A stretch of 64,000 nucleotides of DNA from Agelas oroides (Eukaryota; Porifera; Demospongiae; Agelasida; Agelasidae): positions 7,488,054 to 7,552,053 of the forward strand of contig OX422196.1 of the NCBI GenBank assembly GCA_949130485.1, read 5' to 3'. This document shows, piece by piece, positions 28,801-40,800 of the stretch. The notes beneath the pieces are model-generated. The model did not search any database. It was not told the DNA's origin and saw only the letters and a list, made by a program, of their open reading frames with translations. Position 1 is the first letter of the stretch; every line of letters begins with the position of its first letter. The translations under genes were made by a program, and so were the position numbers.

Positions 28801-31800
28801 GGGCACACCTCGTGAAGAGACAGTCACCATCCTGGATGATGAAAGTATGTAAAATAAAAGGTGTCACTAAGCGAATCTGCCAGGTTGAATGAATGAATGT
28901 ATGTATTCTATCACAGTTGAAACTGTCACTGTTGGATTTGAGCAGACTTCCTACTCAGCAAGTGAGGATGGACCACTGAATGTGCGGGTGTGTGCAGTGA
29001 TAAGCAACCTGCTGGGAGATCTTGAATGCAACCTTGTGGTGACTTTTAATGCTGTATCCAACAACAAATCAGGTAAGGTGGTACGTTTTGTTATCCAGCA
29101 GTGTGAAGTGGCAACCTGAAAGTAAAATTTTATGATCCACAGTTGATGGTGAAGACTTCACAGTTGCACCTCCGGATGTATTTGAGGCGACATTTTTAGC
29201 AATGTCCACATCGAATGGAAATACATCATGTGACAATATCACTATCATTGATGATGGTGTTCTGGAAGGAGAGCACTCCTTTGAGATTCAGATTGTTAGC
29301 ACTGACCCAATGTTAAGCACCATCAACCCAGCTTCCACTGTGGTGACTATTCAAGATAACGATGGTACCTAATGTCTTATTTGTTGAATGTACAAATTTT
29401 CATACTTGTTGAATTACTAACAGGTGCGACTGTGACTATTGTGTCCTCTGACTATGTGGTGGATGAGAGCCAGAGTTCTGTGGAAGTGTGTGCCAGTCTG
29501 ACTGATATTCCTGCTGGTGGTTTGGAGTGTGAAGTTGTGGCAACCATGAACACCACAGCCAGCACTAAAGCAAGTATGTCACCTAATGTATGCTCTAATT
29601 GAGGATGACTATTAGAATGCATGTTTGAATTCAAGAAAGCTCTGTTCTGGTTGAGGTTGGAGCCATTGCTAAAGCAGCAGATATGAGAGAGGGAGATTTA
29701 TGAAATTTGAAGTGAATAGGTATTTAGTTGATTTTGTGCAGTCAAATTGGAGCCAAGGTATGAAGGGCATAGTGTCTAACTCAAAATTTGTCCATCGACA
29801 AAAGAGTAATTCTAGTGTTGAGTGATATGCATTTCTACTCATTCCCTTTCAGTTGCAGGCAGTGACTATGTGGCAGGACCACTGCAGGCCACATTCTCCA
29901 CAAGCAGTGTGGAAGGTTCTACCTCATGTGTAGACATAGACATCCTGCAGGACCTAGCTCTTGAAAGTAACCACAGTTTTGGCGTTGAGGTGATCTCGGC
30001 CACTCCTTCAGTTGTGGTGGTGGGCACACCTCGTGAAGAGACAGTCACCATCCTGGATGATGAAAGTATGTAGAATAAAAGGTGTCACTAAGCCAATCTG
30101 CCAGGTTGAATGAATGAATGTATGTATTCTATCACAGTTGAAACTGTCACTGTTGGATTTGAGCAGACTTCCTACTCAGCAAGTGAGGATGGACCACTGA
30201 ATGTGCGGGTGTGTGCAGTGATAAGCAACCTGCTGGGAGATCTTGAATGCAACCTTGTGGTGACTTTTAATGCTGTATCCAACAACAAATCAGGTAAGGT
30301 GGTACGTTTTGTTATCCAGCAGTGTGAAGTGGCAACCTGAAAGTAAAATTTTATGATCCACAGTTGATGGTGAAGACTTCACAGTTGCACCTCCGGATGT
30401 ATTTGAGGCGACATTTTTAGCAATGTCCACATCGAATGGAAATACATCATGTGACAATATCACTATCATTGATGATGGTGTTCTGGAAGGAGAGCACTCC
30501 TTTGAGATTCAGATTGCTAGCACTGACCCAATGTTAAGCACCATCAACCCAGCTTCCACTGTGGTGACTATTCAAGATAACGATGGTACCTAATGACTTA
30601 TTTGTTGAATGTACAAATTTTCATACTTGTTGAATTACTAACAGGTGCGACTGTGACTATTGTGTCCTCTGACTATGTGGTGGATGAGAGCCAGAGTTCT
30701 GTGGAAGTGTGTGCCAGTCTGACTGATATTCCTGCTGGTGGTTTGGAGTGTGAAGTTGTGGCAACCATGAACACCACAGCCAGCACTAAAGCAAGTATGT
30801 CACCTAATGTATGCTCTAATTGAGGATGACTATTAGAATGCATGTTTGAATTCAAGAAAGCTCTGTTCTGGTTGAGGTTGGAGCCATTGCTAAAGCAGCA
30901 GATATGAGAGAGGGAGATTTATGAAATTTGAAGTGAATAGGTATTTAGTTGATTTTGTGCAGTCAAATTGGAGCCAAGGTATGAATGGCATAGTGTCTAA
31001 CTCAAAATTTGTCCATCGACAAAAGAGTAATTCTAGTGTTGAGTGATATGCATTTCTACTCATTCCCTTTCAGTTGCAGGCAGTGACTATGTGGCAGGAC
31101 CACTGCAGGCCACATTCTCCACAAGCAGTGTGGAAGGTTCTACCTCATGTGTAGACATAGACATCCTGCAGGACCTAGCTCTTGAAAGTAACCACAGTTT
31201 TGGCGTTGAGGTGATCTCGGCCACTCCTTCAGTTGTGGTGGTGGGCACACCTCGTGAAGAGACAGTCACCATCCTGGATGATGAAAGTATGTAGAATAAA
31301 AGGTGTCACTAAGCCAATCTGCCAGGTTGAATGAATGAATGTATGTATTCTATCACAGTTGAAACTGTCACTGTTGGATTTGAGCAGACTTCCTACTCAG
31401 CAAGTGAGGATGGACCACTGAATGTGCGGGTGTGTGCAGTGATAAGCAACCTGCTGGGAGATCTTGAATGCAACCTTGTGGTGACTTTTAATGCTGTATC
31501 CAACAACAAATCAGGTAAGGTGGTACGTTTTGTTGTCCAGCAGTGTGAAGTGGCAACCTGAAAGTAAAATTTTATGATCCACAGTTGATGGTGAAGACTT
31601 CACAGTTGCACCTCCGGATGTATTTGAGGCGACATTTTTAGCAATGTCCACATCGAATGGAAATACATCATGTGACAATATCACTATCATTGATGATGGT
31701 GTTCTGGAAGGAGAGCACTCCTTTGAGATTCAGATTGCTAGCACTGACCCAATGTTAAGCACCATCAACCCAGCTTCCACTGTGGTGACTATTCAAGATA

Positions 31801-34800
31801 ACGATGGTACCTAATGACTTATTTGTTGAATGTACAAATTTTCATACTTGTTGAATTACTAACAGGTGCGACTGTGACTATTGTGTCCTCTGACTATGTG
31901 GTGGATGAGAGCCAGAGTTCTGTGGAAGTGTGTGCCAGTCTGACTGATATTCCTGCTGGTGGTTTGGAGTGTGAAGTTGTGGCAACCATGAACACCACAG
32001 CCAGCACTAAAGCAAGTATGTCACCTAATGTATGCTCTAATTGAGGATGACTATTAGAATGCATGTTTGAATTCAAGAAAGCTCTGTTCTGGTTGAGGTT
32101 TGAGCCATTGCTAAAGCAGCAGATATGAGAGAGGGAGATTTATGAAATTTGAAGTGAATAGGTATTTAATTGATTTTGTGCAGTCAAATTGGAGCCAAGG
32201 TATGAAGGGCATAGTGTCTAACTCAAAATTTGTCCATCGACAAAAGAGTAATTCTAGTGTTGAGTGATATGCATTTCTACTCATTCCCTTTCAGTTGCAG
32301 GCAGTGACTATGTGGCAGGACCACTGCAGGCCACATTCTCCACAAGAAGTGTGGAAGGTTCTACCTCATGTGTAGACATAGACATCCTGCAGGACCTAGC
32401 TCTTGAAAGTAACCACAGTTTTGGCATTGAGGTGATCTCGGCCACTCCTTCAGTTGTGGTGGTGGGCACACCTCGTGAAGAGACAGTCACCATCCTGGAT
32501 GATGAAAGTATGTAAAATAAAAGGAGTCACTTAGCCAATCTGCCAGGTTGAATGAATGAATGTATGTGTTCTATCACAGTTGAAACTGTCACTGTTGGAT
32601 TTGAGCAGACTTCCTACTCAGCAAGTGAGGATGGACCACTGAATGTGCGGGTGTGTGCAGTGATAAGCAACCTGCTGGGAGATCTTGAATGCAACCTTGT
32701 GGTGACTTTTAATGCTGTATCCAACAACAAATCAGGTAAGGTTGTACGTTTTGTTATCCAGCAGTGTGAAGTGGCAACCTGAAAGTAAAATTTTATGATC
32801 CACAGTTGATGGTGAAGACTTCACAGTTGCACCTCCGGATGTATTTGAGGCGACATTTTTAGCAATGTCCACATCGAATGGAAATACATCATGTGACAAT
32901 ATCACTATCATTGATGATGGTGTTCTGGAAGGAGAGCACTCCTTTGAGATTCACATTGTTAGCACTGACCCAATGTTAAGCACCATCAACCCAGCTTCCA
33001 CTGTGGTGACTATTCAAGATAACGATGGTACCTAATGACTTATTTGTTGAATGTACAAATTTTCATACTTGTTGAATTACTAACAGGTGCGACTGTGACT
33101 ATTGTGTCCTCTGACTATGTGGTGGATGAGAGCCAGAGTTCTGTGGAAGTGTGTGCCAGTCTGACTGATATTCCTGCTGGTGGTTTGGAGTGTGAAGTTG
33201 TGGCAACCATGAACACCACAGCCAGCACTAAAGCAAGTATGTCACCTAATGTATGCTCTAATTGAGGATGACTATTAGAATGCATGTTTGAATTCAAGAA
33301 AGCTCTGTTCTGGTTGAGGTTGGAGCCATTGCTAAAGCAGCAGATATGAGAGAGGGAGATTTATGAAATTTGAAGTGAATAGGTATTTAGTTGATTTTGT
33401 GCAGTCAAATTGGAGCCAAGGTATGAAGGGCATAGTGTCTAACTCAAAATTTGTCCATCGACAAAAGAGTAATTCTAGTGTTGAGTGATATGCATTTCTA
33501 CTCATTCCCTTTCAGTTGCAGGCAGTGACTATGTGGCAGGACCACTGCAGGCCACATTCTCCACAAGCAGTGTGGAAGGTTCTACCTCATGTGTAGACAT
33601 AGACATCCTGCAGGACCTAGCTCTTGAAAGTAACCACAGTTTTGGCGTTGAGGTGATCTCGGCCACTCCTTCAGTTGTGGTGGTGGGCACACCTCGTGAA
33701 GAGACAGTCACCATCCTGGATGATGAAAGTATGTAGAATAAAAGGTGTCACTAAGCCAATCTGCCAGGTTGAATGAATGAATGTATGTATTCTATCACAG
33801 TTGAAACTGTCACTGTTGGATTTGAGCAGACTTCCTACTCAGCAAGTGAGGATGGACCACTGAATGTGCGGGTGTGTGCAGTGATAAGCAACCTGCTGGG
33901 AGATCTTGAATGCAACCTTGTGGTGACTTTTAATGCTGTATCCAACAACAAATCAGGTAAGGTGGTACGTTTTGTTATCCAGCAGTGTGAAGTGGCAACC
34001 TGAAAGTAAAATTTTATGATCCACAGTTGATGGTGAAGATTTCACAGTTGCACCTCCGGATGTATTTGAGGCAACATTTTTAGCAATGTCCACATCGAAT
34101 GGAAATACAGTGTGTGACAATATCACTATCATTGATGATGATGTTCTGGAAGGAGAGCACTCCTTTGAGATTCAGATTGTTAGCACTCACCCAATGTTAA
34201 GCACCATCAACCCAGCTTCCACTGTGGTGACTATTCAGGACAATGAAGGTAGTGTTTTATACTATTGAGATATCTCAAGTGATAAACATTATGTTACATT
34301 GTTCCTTACAGATGCAACAATCTCGCTGGTAGCTCCAGCTGTTCCTGTGAATGAAGATATTGGTGCAGCACAAATTTGTTGTGCTCAGATTACTAATCTA
34401 CCTGCAGGTGGATTGGGCTGTCCCCTCATTGCTAGTCTCACTCTTGTTAATGGTGCTAAGGCAGGTATGTAAGTTTGTATGCGTACACACAGGAGTCTTC
34501 CATAGTTGACAAAGGGCTGGTGTCACATTGTCAAATCTTCTACATTTCTCTTCCTAGCATATGTAAACAGGTCGACTTCTTATATTTCTCTTCCTTGTAT
34601 AAATTATTATAGTGATGGGTGAAGACTTCTCTGCAGCTGACCCACTAGAGATAACATTTACACCAGGAGTAAATGAAGACATGGCATGTGCTATGGTATC
34701 TATCATTGATGATGCTGCTCTTGAGGGTGACCATTCATTCAGTGCTACACTAGCCTCTACTGTACCACCAATTACAATCAACAGCTCACCAGTTGAAGTC

Positions 34801-37800
34801 ACCATTATGGACAATGAAGGTACTTTTAATAAAATTATATTAAATGTAAAATGATATTTTTTGGGCTAACAGGTGCTACTGTGACTATTATGACCTCGGA
34901 CTATATGGTGAGTGAGAGTCAGAGTTCTGTGGAAGTGTGTGCCAGTCTGACTGATATTCCTGCTGGTGGTTTGGAGTGTGAAGTTGTGGCAACCATAAAC
35001 ACCACAGACAGAACTAAAGCAAGTATGTCACCTTATTGTAGTAGGAAAAAGTGTGCATGTCAGGATATATGTTTCATCTAATGTAAGTGTATTTAGCCTG
35101 TTGGAATTTGAGAAGTTGCTAAAACATGGAATGTTTGCCGAGTTTGGATGGAATGTTCACCGAGCTGAGTTTAATGATAGTGTGACTCATATGTCTGCAA
35201 TCCATTGCAGTCAAGTAACAGTTGCAAGGTTTTCATGGTGGGTAGGTATTTAAGCTTAGATTGTGAGTGAAATTTGGATTCAGAATTCTGAAATAAGCTA
35301 GCCATATCAGTGTTTTGTGATACATCTACCATTTTTTAAAATTATTGTTTTCAGTTGCAGGCAGTGACTATGTGGCAGGACCACTGCAGGCCACATTCTC
35401 CACAAGCAGTGTGGAAGGTTCTACCTCATGTGTAGACATAGACATCTTGCAAGACTTAGCTCTTGAAAGTAACCACAGTTTTGGCGTTGAGGTGATCTCG
35501 AGCACTCCTTCAGTTGTGGTGGTGGGCACACCTAGTGAAGAGACAGTCACCATTCTGGATGATGAAAGTATGTATACCTTCATCCCATTTAAATGTTTAT
35601 AGATGGTGTCTGTAACTGAATTTGGGAGTTACTGTACATGTGGCTTGCTACTAGCCTCGTTCCCAGGCTCTCCCCTCGCCTCGACGAAAAAAATCAGTTA
35701 ACTATCAGTGTGTCAAGTTGTAATCTTCCAGAGATCATGAACACCACTAAAATGCTTTGCGAGTTTGATGATAATGTGACTCTTATGTCTCCACTCCATC
35801 ACAGTTGAGACTGTGACAGTTGGATTTGAGCAGACTTCCTACTCAGCAAGTGAGGATGGACCACTGAATGTGCGGGTGTGTGCAGTGATAAGCAACCTGC
35901 TGGGAGATCTTGAATGCAACCTTGTGGTGACTTTTAATGCTGTATCCAACAACAAATCAGGTAAGGTGGTACATTTTCGGACCAATGTGAAGTTGTTACC
36001 TCAAAATAATTATGTATGTATGACCCACAGTGGACGGTGAAGACTTTACAGTTGCACCTCCTGACATGTTTGAGACAACATTTCTAGCATTGTCCACATC
36101 AGATGGAAATACATCATGTGACACTATCACTATCATTGATGATGATGTTCTGGAAGGAGAGCACTCCTTTGAGATTCAGATTGGTAGCACTGACCCAATG
36201 TTAAGCAACATCAATTCACCTGCTATCATGATTATTCAGGACAATGAAGGTAGTGTTTTGTGATATTGAACCCTAAGTGATACACTTAATATTATGCAAT
36301 TACTGTTCCTTACAGATGCAACAATCTCACTGATAGCTCCAGCTGCTCCAGTGAATGAAGATGTTGGTGTGACACAAATGTGTTGTGCCCAGGTTACTGA
36401 TCTACCTTCAGGTGGATTGGGCTGTCCCCTCATTGCTACTCTCACTCTTGTTGACGGTCTTAAAGCAGGTATGTAAGTTGTATGCATACACACAGGAGTC
36501 CTGCATAGTTGACAAAGGGCTGACATCACATTGTCCAATCTTCTACGTCTTTCTAGCATGATTGTGTAAACAGGTATACTTCTTATATTTCCTTGTATGA
36601 ATTCTTGTAGTGATGGGTGAGGACTTCTCTGCAGCTTCCCCACTAGAGATAACATTTACACCAGGAGTAAATGAGGACATGGCATGTGCAATGGTATCTA
36701 TCATTGATGATGCTGCTCTTGAGGGTGACCATTCATTCAGTGTCACACTAGTCTCTACTATACCACCAATTACAATTAACAACACACCAGTTGAAGTCAC
36801 CATTATGGACGATGAAGGTACCTATTAAGTTTGTTTGAATAAAAAGACCAACAATGCACTCGTACATTTTTTGGGCTAACAGATGCGACTGTGACTATTG
36901 TGTCCTCTGACTATATGGTGGATGAGAGGCAGAGTTCTGTGGAAGTGTGTGCCAGTCTGACTGATATTCCTGCTGGTGGTTTGGAGTGTGAAGTTGTGGC
37001 AACCATGAACATCATGGACGGAACTAAAACAAGTATGTCACATATGTAGCTAATGTATTTCCCCAATTTTGGTCAGAACTGTGTCTACTTACCACTTAAA
37101 ACACCCCCCAAAACTTCCTAGTTTGGTCTCTGAGTGTGAGCCCTGACTCAAGTACAAGTAGTATACTTTTAAAGATTCCACGAGCATTTAGTAATGCTGA
37201 ATTGACATAGACTGCTGGACACTCTGTACAAGGACATCTGTTTATAGCACTGTATGCCTGATGAAATTCCACGTCTCACATGCCTGCACAGTTTTTGGCT
37301 TGAGATAGTTGTTCAAGGTCCAAACTACCATATACTTTACAACTACTAAAACTAAAACTAGAAGCTAACAATTAGATATCCAAACAATCAATGAAGATCT
37401 TGTTTTTATTTTAGTTGCAGGGACTGACTATGTGGCAGGACCACTGCAGGCCACATTCTCCACAAGCAGTGTGGAAGGTTCTACCTCATGTGTAGACATA
37501 GTCATCCTGCAAGACTTGGCTCTTGAAAGTAACCACAGTTTTGGCGTTGAGGTGATCTCGGCCACACCTTCAGTTGTGATGGTGGGAATGCCTAGTGAAG
37601 AGACAGTCACCATCCTGGATGATGAAAGTATGTGAACTATTTTATGCTTATTGTAAATTCCAAGAGACATAAGAGACCATTATGTGACTTATATATTTCA
37701 CTCCATCACAGTTGAGACTGTGACCGTTGGGTTTAATCAGACTTCCTACTCAGCAAGTGAGGATGGACCACTGAATGTGCAGGTGTGTGTAGAGATAAGG

Positions 37801-40800
37801 AACCTGCTAGGAGATCTTGAATGCAACCTTGTGGTGACTTTTAATGCTGTATCCAACAACAAATCAGGTAAGGTGGTACATTTTGTTATCCAGCAGTGTG
37901 AAGTGGCAACCTGAAAGTAAAGTTTTATGATCCACAGTTGATGGTGAAGACTTTACAGTTGTGCCTCCAGATGTATTTGAAGCAACATTTGTAGCAATGT
38001 CCACATCAAATGGAGATACAACATGCGATACTATCACTATCATTGACGATAATGTTCTGGAAGGAGAACACTCCTTTGAGATTCAAATCTGTAGCACTAA
38101 CCCACAGCTAAGCAACATCAATTCAGCTTCAACTATGATGACTATTCAGGATAATGAAGGTAGTGTTGTAATAATAAACATGTTATGAGACATACTTAAT
38201 GTCCTTTAACTTCCTTGCAGATGCAACAATCTCACTGGTAGTTCCAACTGCTCCAGTGAATGAAGATGTTGGTGTAACACAAATGTGTTGTGCCCAGGTT
38301 ACTGATCTACCTCCAGGGGGATTGGGCTGTCCCCTCGTTGCTACTCTCACTCTTGTTGACGGTCTTAAAGCAGGTATTTAAGTTGTGTGCATACACACAG
38401 GAGTCCTGCATAGTTGATGAAGGGCTGATGTCACATTGTAATCTCCTACATTTCTCTTCCTATACCATGTGTAAACAGGTATACTTCTTATATTTTCTTT
38501 CCTTGTATGAATTCTTATAGTGATGGGTGAAGACTTCTCTGCAGCTGACCCACTAGAAATAACATTTACACCAGGAGTAAATGAGGACATGGCATGTGCA
38601 ATGGTATCCATTATAGATGATGCTGCTCTTGAGGGCAATCATTCATTCAGTGTTACACTAACCTCTACTGCACCACCAATTACAATTAACAACACACCAG
38701 TTGAAATAACCATTATGGACAATGAAGGTACCTATTAAGTTTGTTTGAATAGAAGAGCAACAATGCACTCATACATTTCCTTGGCTTTCATACTTCTTGA
38801 ATTACTACCAGGTGCGACTGTGACTATTGTGTCCTCTGACTATATGGTGAATGAGAACCAGAGTTCTGTGGAAGTGTGTGCCGGTCTGACTGATATTCCT
38901 GCTGGTGGTTTGGAGTGTGAAGTTGTGACAACTATAAACACCACAGATGGAATTAAAGCAAGTATGTCACCTGGATATATCCCCCAAAGTTTGGAAATGT
39001 GACTACTTGTTACGTAAAACACCAAAAATGTACTTGTTGAGTCAGAATGTGAACCCTCACTCAAATATATACATCAAGATATCCTAGGGGTATTTAGCAC
39101 TGCTCTGAGTAGCAGTATGTTTTAGGCTAGAGATTGACAGTTTAAATGTAGGTATATTTAGAATTAGACTATGGTATGCATAGTATGCTTTGATCTTTTG
39201 TAGATAATTAGGTATCTAAAACCATGTAGAAACCTGTGGTTGAGTCATTAATTTCATTTTAGAAAACATGTACATAGAGCAATGCATCAATACAAAACAG
39301 CAATACAATACCAAAGAAGGAAAAAAGATTAAAAAAATTTAGTCCTAGCTGAGGTTGAAAATTGATTGTGAACTGGTTTTCACCCACACTGCTGCATTTG
39401 GGCTCACAATCGCTCGAATCTGTGTTGGGAGCTTTCTCAGTTTTGACCTTTTTTGCACCACCCGGTTGGCTGATTTTAGAGCCCTGCTCAGCCCACAGCA
39501 GATTTGATACACACTGTTCGGCGGATAGAGACTCCCATTGCTCTTCCTCATTTCCGCAACAAATTTCGGAAGCCAGAACAATAAAGCTTCTTCAGTCATG
39601 GCTGTAAATTCTTGTTTGAGCTTGTGCACACATTCATCAGCCTCGACAAGATTCTCGGAGCGATAGCACAACCACTGAGACCACACAGAGAGAGACCAGT
39701 CTGTTTGCTTCTGAGTGCTCTTTGGGATGCCGTCTTTATGAAGCAGATCAAGCCCCCACCGATCTGATGGCTGTGGTTTTGACTGGGTAAGTTCCTTTTC
39801 GGCCATTTGAGACGCCATCAAGAAATACTTTTCATCGTCCTCACTGTCACTGATGTCCCACGGGTTGGGTTCGAATGGTTCGCCCAATCCCAACAGAAAT
39901 CGACGCTTAGGCTTGCGATTAGTAGCATCGATCTGAGCCAAAAGTGATGGCGAAACAACTACACGAGAGAAGGAGCCACCTTGTGCCTTGGATTTTGCCA
40001 TCAGATACTAGACTTTCAATATAGCTGCTCGAGCGAATGGTCGGGGTGATTTTAGCTTATATACGTGACGGAGCAATGACATATTTGTTCTATAATTCCT
40101 GCTCTGCAACAAGAATCTGATTGGTCACTTTCCAATGCAGCACAGGTTACTAAGCAACTGCCACAAAACCACAGTCACATAGCCCATAGTCTAAGCCGGT
40201 TATTGCCTACAGCCTCAGCTCAATGGGGTTTAGAAACCACTCAGGATGTTGCATAATCGCCTCGGGCTCCGCCCTCGGCAATTATGCAACATCCCTCGGG
40301 TTTCTAAAACACCGTAGAGCCTCAGCTTAGGGCAATAACCTATACGTAATGTTAGTCCAGACCATTAACAAACAAACTTTCAAGTTAAAAATTGTGCAGG
40401 TATGTTAATCAGAAGTGTTTTGTTGCTGGCAAGTCAAATGGATGTTTCATATTGCCAAGACAGCCAAACTGCTTCAAACTAGAACTAGGAACTACGTAAC
40501 AAGTAAGTATCAAAACTTCTACAAATAAAATTTTGCGGAACCTAACTGTGTTATAGTTGTAAATTACATACTCTTCCTAATTTTGTAATTTCTGCCATAG
40601 TGGTGTGATGTGCTACATGATGCACCCATTCCCTTACAGTTGCAGGCAGTGACTATGTGGCAGGACCACTGCAGGCCACATTCTCCACAAGCAGTGTGGA
40701 AGGTTCTACCTCATGTGTAGACATAGACATTCTGCAGGACCTAGCTCTTGAAGGTGACCACCGTTTTGGCGTTGAGGTGATCTCGGCCACTCCTTCAGTT

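Larger units (their letters stand above)
38962..40639. other. 1,678-bp a-b intron of gene A enlarged by inserted elements
   Basis: Sister introns at this position are 254-429 bp. The excess of about 1.2 kb is explained by the minus-strand KIAA1958-like reading frame (39345-40001), its upstream region and the foldback hairpin 40198-40340. The flanks (38962-39300 and 40350-40639) show nothing else I can name. I could not find a target duplication that would fix the insertion limits. Confidence 0.7.

Noticed and set aside
11551-33714. Repeated 60-61 residue open frames on the minus strand at every array unit
   Set aside because: They are exact mirrors of exons a and b on the coding strand, lie inside conserved Calx-beta exons and have no domain. 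They recur only because the unit recurs.
11109-34248. The array as a pure assembly artefact
   Set aside because: Units differ by scattered, structured substitutions and edge units are distinct, so it is not one unit copied by software. The exact number could still be wrong, which is stated as a caveat.
39345-40001. Complete autonomous Crypton
   Set aside because: The catalytic tyrosine-recombinase part is not visible on either side, so only a fragment or one exon is present.
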